Of a DNA stretch of 30,795 nucleotides, positions 22,126 through 30,236 are shown in pieces (position 1 is the stretch's first letter; every line of letters starts with the position of its first letter). Location: assembly GCA_900770655.1 (NCBI GenBank), contig CAAGLA010000013.1, forward strand, positions 1 to 30,795, in the 5' to 3' direction. This DNA comes from Bacteroidaceae bacterium (GTDB lineage: Bacteria; Bacteroidota; Bacteroidia; Bacteroidales; Bacteroidaceae). The notes beneath the pieces were generated by a model. It did not search any database. It was not told the origin of the DNA and was given only the letters and a program-made list of their open reading frames with translations. The position numbers were made by a program, and so were the translations under genes.

Positions 22126-24438
22126 ATGAGAAAAACCTTATTATTTATGTTGCTTGCAGTGGCTTTCGTGCTTGGGGGCTGCAAGAGCAAAAAAAATACA
22201 TTCGAGATAGCCGATGGCAAGTTTCTCTACAACGGTGAGAAGGTGCAGTTGATATGTGGCGAGATGCACTATCCGCGTATTCCTGTGGAGTATTGGCGCG
22301 ACCGTATGCAAAGAGCCAAGGCTATGGGGCTAAACACTATTTCGGCATACGTCTTCTGGGCTGTCCACGAACCGGAGCCCGGTGTCTTTAACTTTGAGGG
22401 GCAGGCCGACATTGCACGCTTTGTTGAGATTGCTGCCGAAGAGGGGTTGTATGTGCTCCTGCGTCCCGGCCCGTATGTTTGTGCCGAATTTGACTTTGGT
22501 GGTTATCCCTATTGGCTGCAGAAGGATTCATCGCTTGTCTGGCGTAGCGACAATCCGGCCTTTCTTGCTGCTTGTGAGCGTTACCTGAATGCTCTTGGCC
22601 GCGAGCTTGCTCCGCACACGGTTACCAATGGCGGTAATATAATTATGGTGCAGGTGGAAAATGAATATGGTTCGTACAGCAACGATAAGGTCTATCTTGG
22701 CAAGCTTGCCGAAATTATTAAGAATGCCGGTTTTAATGTACCTCTTATGACTTGTGATGGGTCGGGACAGATGCCTAACGGCTATATCCCGGGTATTCTG
22801 CCTACCGTGAACGGTGCTGTGGGCGACGATATTATGCGTTCTATTGACCGTTACTGGCCCGGTGGCCCGTATTTCGTTGCTGAATTCTACCCGGCGTGGT
22901 TCGATGTATGGGGTTTGCCTCACTCGGCTGTCAACTACCAACGCCCTGCACAGCAGCTCGACTGGATGCTCAGCCACGATGTTTCGGTGAGCATATATAT
23001 GTTCCACGGCGGTACTAATTTCCAATATACGAATGGCGCCAATACAAATAACGGTTCATACGAGCCGCAACCTACAAGCTACGACTACGACGCGCCGTTG
23101 GGCGAGTATGGAAATGCATACCCGAAATATTACGCTTTCCGCGAGGTTATACAGAAAAACCTCCCCGAAGGAGTAGTGCTGCCACCTGTCCCTGCCGATA
23201 ATCCGACGACTACATTTGCCGAGGTTGAACTCACCGAGTGGGCTCCTTTGTCGGTGGCTTTTGGCGAGAGTGTTGAGTCGGAGACGACCCTGACAATGGA
23301 GGATATGAACCAAGATTACGGTTACATACATTACCAGACAACCATTGAGGCTCCTGTGAGCGGCAAGCTGGTAATAGAGGAGTTGCGCGACTATGCTGTT
23401 GTGGTTATAAACGGTGAAGTGGTGGGCAGTCTCGACCGTCGTTTCGACCAGAACTCTATCGATGTCAATATTACCGAACCGAATTCTGTTCTCGAGATTC
23501 TTGTTGAGAACGGTGGCCGTGTAAACTATGGCAAGGACCTTGTAAATAACCTTAAGGGTATTACAGAGCGTGTTACAATAAATGGCGAGGAACTGAGCTG
23601 CTGGCTCATTACATCGTTGCCTTTGCACCGCGCCGATGTTTCTGAATTTGTGTTCCCAAGACTGCGCTACGAGGGCAACTTGCCCGGTTTCTGCCGTGGT
23701 ACATTCACCATTGACAAGGTGGGCGATACATTTGTCGATATGACCGGCTGGGGAAAAGGTGCTGTTTGGGTGAACGGACATTCGTTGGGTAAGTTCTGGG
23801 GCATTGGTCCTCAGCAGACAATGTATTTGCCGGCTCCGTGGCTAAAGGAGGGCGAGAACGAGATTGTTGTCTTTGAGATGGAGTCTACCGGCAAGCGCAC
23901 CTTGTCGGGTGTGGACAGGCCTATCCTTAATGTTCTTGGCCCCGACAAGAATGCCTTCACTTCTTCTCGCAATTACGACCGTGTGCCTGTACTTGACGAG
24001 TACGACGGTATATTTGCAGGAACTGTGGAGAACAAGAACGGTTGGCAGGAATTTACATTCGACGGTCTTAAGACTTTGCGTCATTTGTGCATAGATATTC
24101 GCAGCACATACGACGAGAAGCACTCTTGTATTGCTGAAATAGAGCTTCTTGACGAGAGCGGCAATGTAATAGACAAGGGTAACTGGACTATTGTGCACAC
24201 AAATACAGAGGCTATAGGTGAGGGTGTTGCAGAAGATATGATTGACGGCGATGAAGCTACATATTGGCATTCGGCGTGGAGAAGGGATATTAAGGAACTC
24301 CCGCACCAAGTTATTGTAGATTTGGGCAATATACGCACCGTTAAGGGCTTCCGCATTCTGATGCGCGATGTTTCGTTGCCGGGTTGCATAAAGGAGTTCC
24401 GTCTCTATGGCCGCCCGCAGTTCTTCCTTTATGAATGA
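22126..24438 (+). CDS. GH35 beta-galactosidase lipoprotein with discoidin-like domain
   Basis: A 770-residue glycoside hydrolase family 35 enzyme that removes terminal beta-galactose from glycans. It starts with a lipoprotein signal (lipobox LGGC, Cys19), so it should be membrane-anchored. The catalytic TIM barrel holds VQVENEYGSY (acid/base probably Glu180) and VAEFYPAWFDVWG (nucleophile probably Glu253). Beta-sandwich domains follow (about 370-600). Residues about 630-770 look like an F5/8 type C (discoidin/CBM32) carbohydrate-binding domain (EIELLDESG, DGDEATYWHSAW, VIVDLG, RLYGRPQF). No SusCD pair is adjacent. Confidence 0.93.
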   Translation: MRKTLLFMLLAVAFVLGGCKSKKNTFEIADGKFLYNGEKVQLICGEMHYPRIPVEYWRDRMQRAKAMGLNTISAYVFWAVHEPEPGVFNFEGQADIARFVEIAAEEGLYVLLRPGPYVCAEFDFGGYPYWLQKDSSLVWRSDNPAFLAACERYLNALGRELAPHTVTNGGNIIMVQVENEYGSYSNDKVYLGKLAEIIKNAGFNVPLMTCDGSGQMPNGYIPGILPTVNGAVGDDIMRSIDRYWPGGPYFVAEFYPAWFDVWGLPHSAVNYQRPAQQLDWMLSHDVSVSIYMFHGGTNFQYTNGANTNNGSYEPQPTSYDYDAPLGEYGNAYPKYYAFREVIQKNLPEGVVLPPVPADNPTTTFAEVELTEWAPLSVAFGESVESETTLTMEDMNQDYGYIHYQTTIEAPVSGKLVIEELRDYAVVVINGEVVGSLDRRFDQNSIDVNITEPNSVLEILVENGGRVNYGKDLVNNLKGITERVTINGEELSCWLITSLPLHRADVSEFVFPRLRYEGNLPGFCRGTFTIDKVGDTFVDMTGWGKGAVWVNGHSLGKFWGIGPQQTMYLPAPWLKEGENEIVVFEMESTGKRTLSGVDRPILNVLGPDKNAFTSSRNYDRVPVLDEYDGIFAGTVENKNGWQEFTFDGLKTLRHLCIDIRSTYDEKHSCIAEIELLDESGNVIDKGNWTIVHTNTEAIGEGVAEDMIDGDEATYWHSAWRRDIKELPHQVIVDLGNIRTVKGFRILMRDVSLPGCIKEFRLYGRPQFFLYE

Positions 24439-24460
24439 TAGTGATAATTCAGATGTATTT

Positions 24461-24502
24461 AATAACACAGGTGACAGCCCTGCGGCTGTCACCTGTGTTA
24501 TT
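24461..24502. terminator. Bidirectional terminator between GH35 and hsp20
   Basis: A perfect 19-bp inverted repeat (AATAACACAGGTGACAGCC) with a CTGC loop lies between two convergent genes: 22 bp after the GH35 stop, with its right arm touching the hsp20 stop codon. It probably serves both. Confidence 0.85.
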
Positions 24503-24990
24503 CATTGAATTTCTATAACTCTGTTTACCTTGTTCTCTTTACTTTGGGCCTTCTTGGGAATCTCTATGTGCAGTACTCCGTCGCACACTTTGGCATCTAT
24601 CTTTGCTGTGTCGGCGTCGTCGGGGAGAACAAGGGTTTGCTGGAACTTGCTGTATGAAAATTCGCGGCGCAGGTAACGGCCTTTGCAATCGCATTTATCC
24701 TCTTCTTTGCCGGTCTCTTTTCCGGTGTCGCAGCACGATGCGTCGTCTTTCGTGCAGTTGCAGTTCTTTTCCATTGTAATGGTGAGGTCGTTCTCGCTGT
24801 CGATGTGTATTTTAAAATCTTCTTTCCTCATACCGGCAGCAGCAACTTCAACCTTGTACTCTTTTTCTGTTTCAAATACATTGATAGCCGGTGCTGTTGA
24901 ACTGTTGCGTACAAGAATGTCGCTGTTGAAAAAATCGTTGAAGATACTTGGAATCCAGTGCTGTCCGCCTCGTCTCATTAACATACTCAT
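24502..24990 (-). CDS. Hsp20 small heat-shock protein with Cys-rich insertion
   Basis: A 162-residue ATP-independent holdase of the alpha-crystallin family. The N-terminal arm is RRGGQHWIPSIFNDFF. The crystallin domain runs from about 38 to 150, with INVFETEKEYKVEVAAAGM, YLRREFSYSKFQQTLVLPDD, and DGVLHIEIPK before the tail. Between beta strands near residues 76-103 there is an insertion with six Cys (CNC, CC, CDC spacing) in a Lys/Glu/Asp-rich context. Typical Bacteroides homologues have a short acidic loop there. The structured upstream region 25024-25135 could be its leader. Confidence 0.92.
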   Translation of the reverse strand: MSMLMRRGGQHWIPSIFNDFFNSDILVRNSSTAPAINVFETEKEYKVEVAAAGMRKEDFKIHIDSENDLTITMEKNCNCTKDDASCCDTGKETGKEEDKCDCKGRYLRREFSYSKFQQTLVLPDDADTAKIDAKVCDGVLHIEIPKKAQSKENKVNRVIEIQ

Positions 24991-25023
24991 AATTCTTCTT
25001 TTTTAATGGTTATACGTTAGTTA

Positions 25024-25135
25024 AACAGACAGCCGCCGTGCTTGGGCAATAACGACCCCTATATGATGCAGGTGTTAACCGGGCCGCAGCTGCTTTTTAG
25101 CGGCTTATTGAATGCCTGCCGGCCGGCTGTCTGTT
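25024..25135 (-). promoter_or_regulatory. Structured region upstream of hsp20
   Basis: A 12-bp perfect inverted repeat (AACAGACAGCCG at 25024-25035 and its complement at 25124-25135) closes a 112-nt domain. Inside are further pairings: GCAGG (25068-25072) with CCTGC (25115-25119), and GCCGC (25083-25087) with GCGGC (25100-25104). It lies 33 bp upstream of the hsp20 ATG. It could be a structured 5' leader or a small RNA; no known family is recognised. Confidence 0.5.
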
Positions 25136-25193
25136 CTGCATTATAAATGCACAAGGTGGCTTGTTGGTTCGTATATTTATATATTCTTAGCAA

Positions 25194-25231
25194 AACAGCC
25201 CTTGCTTTTCGCGAAAAGCAAGGGCTGTTTA
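25194..25231. terminator. Palindromic terminator after M3 peptidase
   Basis: A perfect 38-bp palindrome (half AAACAGCCCTTGCTTTTCG) lies 17 bp after the peptidase stop. On the minus strand it ends in TGTTTTGC. The symmetric form could stop transcription from either side. Confidence 0.75.
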
Positions 25232-25247
25232 GGCTGTTATTGTTCTT

Positions 25248-27359
25248 TTATTCTGCCAGCATACCGCGGTTACGCAGCAGGGCGTCTATTTGCGGCTCAC
25301 GGCCACGGAAGTTCATATACATATCCATTCCGTCGTCTATTCCGCCGGGAGTGAGTATGTAGCGGCGGAAACGGTCGGCAATGTCGGCGTTGAATATATC
25401 GCCGCTCTCCTTGAAGGCTTCAAAGGCATCGGCATCGAGCACTTCGGCCCACATATAGCTGTAGTAGCCGGCTGTGTAGCCACCACCCATTGTGTGGCTG
25501 AAGTTTGTCATACGGTAGCGGGGGAGTATCTGCGAGGGTATGTTGCGTGCAGCAAGCCTTTCGCTCTCGAATTCCATAACATTTAGGTCTTCCGGTATTT
25601 CGGTGAGAACGTGCAGGTCCATATCGCTGAGCGATGCTGCTATGTACTCGACAGTGGCAAAACCTTGCCCGTACTTTGCGCTCTCCTCTATTTTTTCGAC
25701 AAGTTCCATAGGAATAATCTCGCCTGTCAGGTAGTGCTTGGCGTAGACGGCAAGTACTTCGGGCTCCAGTGCCCAGTGCTCGTTTATCTGCGACGGGAGC
25801 TCTACAAAATCTCTCTCTACACCGCTGGCGCTGCTGTAACGTACATCGCGCATAAAGTTGTGGAGCGCGTGCCCGAATTCGTGGAATATTGTCAGCACGT
25901 TGTCTATGCTCTGAAGGGCGTATCCTTCGCTGTTGGGGAGCGTCATATTGCAACTGTTTACAACGATGGGAACAACGCGGTTGCCGTTGGCGTAGCTCTG
26001 TGGGCGGAACGATGTGCACCAAGCGCCGGCGCGTTTGCTCTCGCGTGGGAAATAGTCGCCATAGAAAATGGCGAGTGTACTTCCGTCGCGGTCTATAACC
26101 TCGTATGCCTTTGCTGTTGGTTCGTAAGATGGCACTTCGGCTGTTATCTCTTTAAAGGTTATGCCGTATAGCTTGTTGGCAACGTAGAATATTCCTTCTA
26201 TTACGTTGTCTATTTCGAGGTAGGCGCGTATCTCTTCTTCATCGACCGAGTATTTTGCGCGCTTTGCCTTGTCGAGATAGTACATATAGTCCCACCCCTC
26301 GGGCTCGAAGTCGTAGCCCTCCTTGCGTATCTCGGCACGTATATCGTCGAGCTCTTCATTGGCCTTTGCCACAGCGGGAACCCACACCTGCTCTAAAAGC
26401 CCGTACACGGCTTCGGGGGTCTCTGCCATACGGTCGGCAAGTGCCATTGATGCATAGTTGTCGTATCCCATAAGCCTTGCCTTTTCTAAGCGGAGCGTTA
26501 CCAAGCGTCGGCATATCTCTTTGTTGTCGTACTCGTTGTCGCGGTTGCCGCGGTTGTAGTAGGCTTCGTAGACTTCGCGGCGCAACTCTCTGTTTTCGCA
26601 ATACTGAAGCACCGGGTTGCAGCTTGGGCGTTGCATATTGAACATCCACTTGCCGGGCTGTCCGTTCTCTTCGGCCATTCTTGCAGCGGCGTCTATGCTG
26701 GCCTGTGGCAGGCCGCGAAGCTCTTCTATGCTGTCGGCTACAACGAATGTGTTGTTTGTCTCGTGCAGAAGATTCTGGGAGAAGGTGAGCTGCAGCATAG
26801 ATATTTCGCTGTTGAGCTCGCGAAGTCTCGCCTTGTCGCTTTCGCTCAGTTCGGCTCCGCCGTTAACGAAACGGCGGTATATGTTTTCGAGTATTCTCGA
26901 CTCTTCGGCGGTGAGCTCTATGCTCTCCCTTGTTTCGTACACGCTCTTTACGCGGGCAAAAAGTGACTCGTTGAGGTAGATATCGTCGTAGTGTGCCGAA
27001 AAGAGTGGCGACATCTCCTTTTGCAGCTCACGTGTTGCGGCTGTTGAGTTGCTGCTCGATAGTGGCGAGAATGTTCCGCGTACTCTCTGCAACAGTTTGC
27101 CGCTCTGGTCTATGGCTGCAATGGTGTTTTCAAAAGTGGGTGCCTCGCTGTTGTTTATAATTGCCTCAATCTCGGCTTTCTGCTGCTGCATTCCCAGCAG
27201 CATACCTTCGCGGTAGTCGTCGATGGTGATGTGGGAGAATGGGGCTATTCCGTGAGGTGTGTCGAACTCGCCAAGAAAGGGATTGCTTGTCTTGTGAGTG
27301 CTGCATCCGCAAGCTGCAACAGCTACTGCTGCAGCCAATAGTTGTTTTCTTATTCGCAT
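25248..27359 (-). CDS. dcp: M3 family peptidyl-dipeptidase (Dcp-like) lipoprotein
   Basis: A 703-residue zinc metallopeptidase of the thimet oligopeptidase family that removes C-terminal dipeptides from oligopeptides. The zinc site is HEFGH at 493-497, with the third ligand probably Glu520 in DFVELPSQ. The C-terminal HTMGGGYTAGYYSYMWAEVL and RYILTPGG blocks are standard. The N-terminus has a lipoprotein-like signal (MRIRKQLLAAAVAVAACGCS), placing it outside the inner membrane, as for many Bacteroidetes Dcp proteins. Single-gene unit with its own terminator. Confidence 0.95.
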   Translation of the reverse strand: MRIRKQLLAAAVAVAACGCSTHKTSNPFLGEFDTPHGIAPFSHITIDDYREGMLLGMQQQKAEIEAIINNSEAPTFENTIAAIDQSGKLLQRVRGTFSPLSSSNSTAATRELQKEMSPLFSAHYDDIYLNESLFARVKSVYETRESIELTAEESRILENIYRRFVNGGAELSESDKARLRELNSEISMLQLTFSQNLLHETNNTFVVADSIEELRGLPQASIDAAARMAEENGQPGKWMFNMQRPSCNPVLQYCENRELRREVYEAYYNRGNRDNEYDNKEICRRLVTLRLEKARLMGYDNYASMALADRMAETPEAVYGLLEQVWVPAVAKANEELDDIRAEIRKEGYDFEPEGWDYMYYLDKAKRAKYSVDEEEIRAYLEIDNVIEGIFYVANKLYGITFKEITAEVPSYEPTAKAYEVIDRDGSTLAIFYGDYFPRESKRAGAWCTSFRPQSYANGNRVVPIVVNSCNMTLPNSEGYALQSIDNVLTIFHEFGHALHNFMRDVRYSSASGVERDFVELPSQINEHWALEPEVLAVYAKHYLTGEIIPMELVEKIEESAKYGQGFATVEYIAASLSDMDLHVLTEIPEDLNVMEFESERLAARNIPSQILPRYRMTNFSHTMGGGYTAGYYSYMWAEVLDADAFEAFKESGDIFNADIADRFRRYILTPGGIDDGMDMYMNFRGREPQIDALLRNRGMLAE

Positions 27360-27432
27360 TGGTAATGGTGTTATGTTCTAAGTTTGTTTTACCTTTTTGG
27401 GGTGGTTCTGTAGCCGGTATTGCAGAACCTCA

Positions 27433-28530
27433 TTATTCTTTTATTTCGCCTGTTCCCTCTATCTCTACAAGGAGTTCGGGGCGGCATATATCGGCAACCA
27501 GAAAATGGACGGGTACAGAGGGATAGTGCTCTTGGATGTACTCTTTTACCTGTGGTATCTCTTCTTCTCTTTTTACATAGACTCTCAGCAGTGTGTAGCG
27601 CGAACCGCAACTCTCGACCGGAATGTTCTCTTTGGAGACAAGGCAGTCCATAATTTTCATTGTCTCTGCTGTCTGTTCCACTGTACTGCGGCTGTTGTTG
27701 CTCTCTTCGCCTCTTATGGCTGCCGTTCCCGAAATATATATGCTGTTGCCGAGAATTCTTGCTCGTTCGAACTTAGGTGTGGTGCGCTCGTTGAGCTCTT
27801 TTATTGCCTTGCCGTCGAGCACTCTCTGTGAATAGTTGTGTGCGGCTGTCTGGAGCGGATTGTCTAAGGGACTGTTTGCCACATCTTCCCCTTTTATGGC
27901 AAAGAGTTCTACCATAACACCGCCAATGGCTGTGCCGATACCTGTTGCTGCCGGGTAGCCGTTGCTCCAGTTGCTGTTGCTGTAGAAAATGGAGCGGGCA
28001 TCGTTGAATTCTTGGTAGTTCTGGCTGCCGTCGTTGAGCACTGTTATGCCCTGAATATAGTTCCACTGACGGTAAATGTCACTGGGGACAAATCCGTTGC
28101 TTTGCAGAATGGTTCCAATGGTTGCAAATATTTCACTCGATTGCTCGAATGTGCTTGCCGAGATATTCTGCGGTATTATGCCTTCGGTAATAAGTTCAGT
28201 GCTGTTGCCCTTTTTCAAAAGAATATAGCGCGGGTAGCGTTCAACAACGGCATTGCTGTCGCTTGTGTATAGAAATTCTGCAACAAGGCACCCTGAAGCT
28301 GTTTTTTGTGCTACATAGCTGACAAGTGGGGTAGAGTGCGGAAAATACTCCTTTACAGCACAGCGAAGCAGGTTGTTGTGGCTAATGTACTCCTTGTCGT
28401 TTTCGGGTGAAAAGAAGAAAGTTATCTTTAGTATTTGGGCATTGCCGGCTTGCGACAAAATGGAGCGGTACATCTCTTCGAATGTGCCTCTGTTTTTTGC
28501 GCTTATGATTTCTGTGAATTTCTTTACCAT
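27433..28530 (-). CDS. Chorismatase FkbO/Hyg5-like (RidA-fold) protein
   Basis: A 365-residue protein. The second half (about 165-365) has the RidA/YjgF-fold pattern of FkbO/Hyg5-type chorismatases: NYQEFNDARSIFY, NGYPAATGIGTAIGG, ARILGNSIYISGTAAIRGEES, and VPVHFLVADICRPELLVEIEGTG near the end. Chorismatases hydrolyse chorismate to a dihydroxybenzoate derivative or hydroxybenzoate, but Bacteroidetes members are uncharacterised and no biosynthetic cluster is nearby. A near-consensus -7 box (TAATTTCG at 28557-28564, minus) lies 26 bp upstream. Confidence 0.65.
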   Translation of the reverse strand: MVKKFTEIISAKNRGTFEEMYRSILSQAGNAQILKITFFFSPENDKEYISHNNLLRCAVKEYFPHSTPLVSYVAQKTASGCLVAEFLYTSDSNAVVERYPRYILLKKGNSTELITEGIIPQNISASTFEQSSEIFATIGTILQSNGFVPSDIYRQWNYIQGITVLNDGSQNYQEFNDARSIFYSNSNWSNGYPAATGIGTAIGGVMVELFAIKGEDVANSPLDNPLQTAAHNYSQRVLDGKAIKELNERTTPKFERARILGNSIYISGTAAIRGEESNNSRSTVEQTAETMKIMDCLVSKENIPVESCGSRYTLLRVYVKREEEIPQVKEYIQEHYPSVPVHFLVADICRPELLVEIEGTGEIKE

Positions 28531-28685
28531 TTTTGCCGGTTTCTATTTCCCGGTTGCGAAATTACAAAATATTCCTTAAAGAACACTCCTCTTTCGCCCT
28601 ATTTTCATATTTATAAGGTGGTTTGTCGCGGCAAAAACGTTTTTTTACTGTACCGTGCCTGTGGGAGAAACGGCAGGTTTATCTT

Positions 28686-29150
28686 TTATACAAGCTTGAA
28701 CCTCAGACGCAATGTGTTTTCGCTGTAGCTGTGGCTTATAATGCGGAATGTGCCAATTTCGCTTGTGTTTTCGACGTGTGCACCAATGCAGGCGCAGAGA
28801 TCGTAATCGCCCACTCGCACTATGCGCAGGGTATCGCCGACAGCGGCCGGCAGTTTGCTAAGGTCTACACCCGCCGGAATGTTTTCCCGTGTAACGAACT
28901 CTATTGTAACAGGCAGGTTCTGTGAAATGACACTGTTTACCTGTGCTTCAATGGCTGAAATTTGCTCTTCTGTAGGTGCCGAGGAGAGGATGTAGTCGCA
29001 CTTGCTCTTCTTGCGTTCAATGTGTGCATTGCGGCTACGCTCACAACCGAACATTCTAACCATTGTCTGGTTAAGTATGTGCTCAGCAGTGTGCATAGGC
29101 GGGTACTCCTGCTTGTTATGTTCGTTCAATAGTGGTGTTTCGGTGGTCAT
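28686..29150 (-). CDS. AlaX-like alanyl-tRNA editing domain protein
   Basis: A 154-residue free-standing editing domain related to the second additional domain of AlaRS/ThrRS. It carries both zinc-binding motifs: HxxxH (His20, His24 in MHTAEHIL) and CxxxH (Cys121, His125 in CIGAH). Such proteins hydrolyse mischarged Ser- or Gly-tRNA(Ala). It is short, so it is an AlaX-S-like type. Its first 20 codons are repeated upstream of the GIY-YIG gene. A promoter at 30142-30172 probably drove it before the insertion. Confidence 0.85.
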   Translation of the reverse strand: MTTETPLLNEHNKQEYPPMHTAEHILNQTMVRMFGCERSRNAHIERKKSKCDYILSSAPTEEQISAIEAQVNSVISQNLPVTIEFVTRENIPAGVDLSKLPAAVGDTLRIVRVGDYDLCACIGAHVENTSEIGTFRIISHSYSENTLRLRFKLV

Positions 29151-29154
29151 TGGT
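29092..29154. repeat. 63-bp direct repeat, copy within alaX-like gene
   Basis: This block covers 4 nt before the ATG and the first 20 codons of the alaX-like gene. It matches 30034-30096 in the same orientation with 5 differences in 63 positions; the copies are 942 bp apart. Confidence 0.9.
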
Positions 29155-29172
29155 TCTGTTGGTTAATGGTGG

Positions 29173-29991
29173 TCACAAACTTTTTGCATAATCAACACAG
29201 CGTTGTCGTGCTTTTTTTAGTTCTTCACTGGCTTTTGGATTCTTGCTGATGTTTACAAGTGGTGTGTACTTCTTTATTAAAGAGTCTTCGATTTTGTCTA
29301 TTTCTGAATTTTCTACTTTAATAAAATTTACACGTAGCGATTGTTTCATCCATTTTTGTATTTTATCAGTGTCCTCAAGACTGAATTTGTAGTTTCTTGT
29401 TTTTTTGCCATATAATGAACCTTTTGGTGGTAGATAATCCCACATTGCACCAATGCTTCTAAAAAATGTGGCTGCTCTCTTATGATTTAGTTCCTCCTCC
29501 CAAAGTCTTTCTCTTAGTGATTTTGATGCAATTCCAATATATATGATTCTGTCTTCACGGATTTTTCCGTATTTAGAGGGTAGTGTATAGTTTTCACGTA
29601 ACTTTATGCAGTATATGCCCGATTCATTAGGTATTGCATCTGCACTCAGTGAACTTACAGATTGAAAATTTCCCTTAATGAGTTCTTCCTCAACCGAAGC
29701 AAAATTAGCTGTGTTTCTTTCTTTTGTGGGCTCTTCTACATTTGAGGTGTATTCTGATTTGGGTATAAGGTTATTACCGATAACCTTAATTCTTCCTGTA
29801 CTGATCAAACTTTCTAAATCAGCTACTTTACAATCGTATATTCCAAAATCATCTCCACCATAAAAACCGATTTTACGCATTTTATCGCGTAATTTCTTTT
29901 GTTCACTTTTGCTTGTTGAATTCTCGCGAAGTGTCATCAGCCGTTTTAACTCGTCAATCTCTTTCTGTGTGAATGTGTTTTTACCTTTCAT
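29173..29991 (-). CDS. GIY-YIG nuclease family protein
   Basis: A 272-residue protein with an intact GIY-YIG catalytic core in its C-terminal half: SGIYCIK (125-127), IIYIGIASKSLRERL (YIG at 151-153, Arg160), and IDKIEDSLIKKYTPLVN (catalytic Glu235, Asn247). The N-terminal part (about 1-75) is a helical, Lys-rich region ending in GFYGGDDFGIYDCKVADLESLISTGRIKVIG, probably a DNA- or RNA-binding domain. It is AT-rich compared with the alaX-like gene. It sits between a 5'-copy of that gene and the full gene, so it looks like an inserted, mobile or homing-type gene. Confidence 0.85.
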   Translation of the reverse strand: MKGKNTFTQKEIDELKRLMTLRENSTSKSEQKKLRDKMRKIGFYGGDDFGIYDCKVADLESLISTGRIKVIGNNLIPKSEYTSNVEEPTKERNTANFASVEEELIKGNFQSVSSLSADAIPNESGIYCIKLRENYTLPSKYGKIREDRIIYIGIASKSLRERLWEEELNHKRAATFFRSIGAMWDYLPPKGSLYGKKTRNYKFSLEDTDKIQKWMKQSLRVNFIKVENSEIDKIEDSLIKKYTPLVNISKNPKASEELKKARQRCVDYAKSL

Positions 29992-29996
29992 ATTGT

Positions 29997-30092
29997 CTAA
30001 ATATTTATTGGTGATACGTCAAAATCTTCGTTATGCATAGGCGGGTACTCCGCCTTGTTATGTTCGTTTAATTGTTGTGTTTCGGTGGTCAT
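29997..30092 (-). pseudogene. Truncated copy of alaX-like 5' end (leader ORF)
   Basis: A 31-codon frame from the ATG at 30092 to the TAG at 29997-29999. Its first 20 residues (MTTETQQLNEHNKAEYPPMH) match the alaX-like N-terminus with three or four changes, after which the sequence diverges (NEDFDVSPINI). It ends 5 nt before the GIY-YIG ATG, so ribosomes finishing it could reinitiate on the nuclease gene. It has the position and promoter the native alaX-like start should have. Confidence 0.75.
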
Positions 30093-30096
30093 TGGT
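30034..30096. repeat. 63-bp direct repeat, promoter-proximal copy
   Basis: Partner of the repeat at 29092-29154, with 58 of 63 positions identical. It lies immediately downstream of the promoter at 30142-30172. Confidence 0.9.
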
Positions 30097-30141
30097 CAAT
30101 ATGAGTAATATGCAAAATGTGCATAAAAGTTATTCTGACAA

Positions 30142-30172
30142 CAAATATAATTCCATTTTTGAACCTGTGCAA
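30142..30172 (-). promoter_or_regulatory. Promoter of alaX-like / GIY-YIG unit
   Basis: The minus strand has TATATTTG (30142-30149), an exact -7 box, and TTGC (30169-30172), spaced 19 nt apart. The -33 box lies inside a 10-bp hairpin (ACCTGTGCAA, 30163-30185), which could be an operator or the end of the neighbouring transcript. Confidence 0.65.
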
Positions 30173-30223
30173 TTTTTGCACAGGTGATATTTATTAACAT
30201 CAGCTGTCGCATTTTTTGCGACA
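30163..30223. other. Two tandem hairpins with T-rich loops
   Basis: ACCTGTGCAA (30163-30172) pairs with 30176-30185, and TGTCGCA (30205-30211) pairs with 30217-30223. They lie downstream of the gene ending at 30237 and upstream of the alaX-like promoter, so they may act as a terminator pair or as protein-binding sites. Confidence 0.45.
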
Positions 30224-30236
30224 ACTGGTATACCTT

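Noticed and set aside
25024..25135. Twister-type ribozyme upstream of hsp20, suggested by TAACAC and GCCCAAGC strings
   Set aside because: The order and spacing of the conserved twister segments do not fit; resemblance is limited to short strings.
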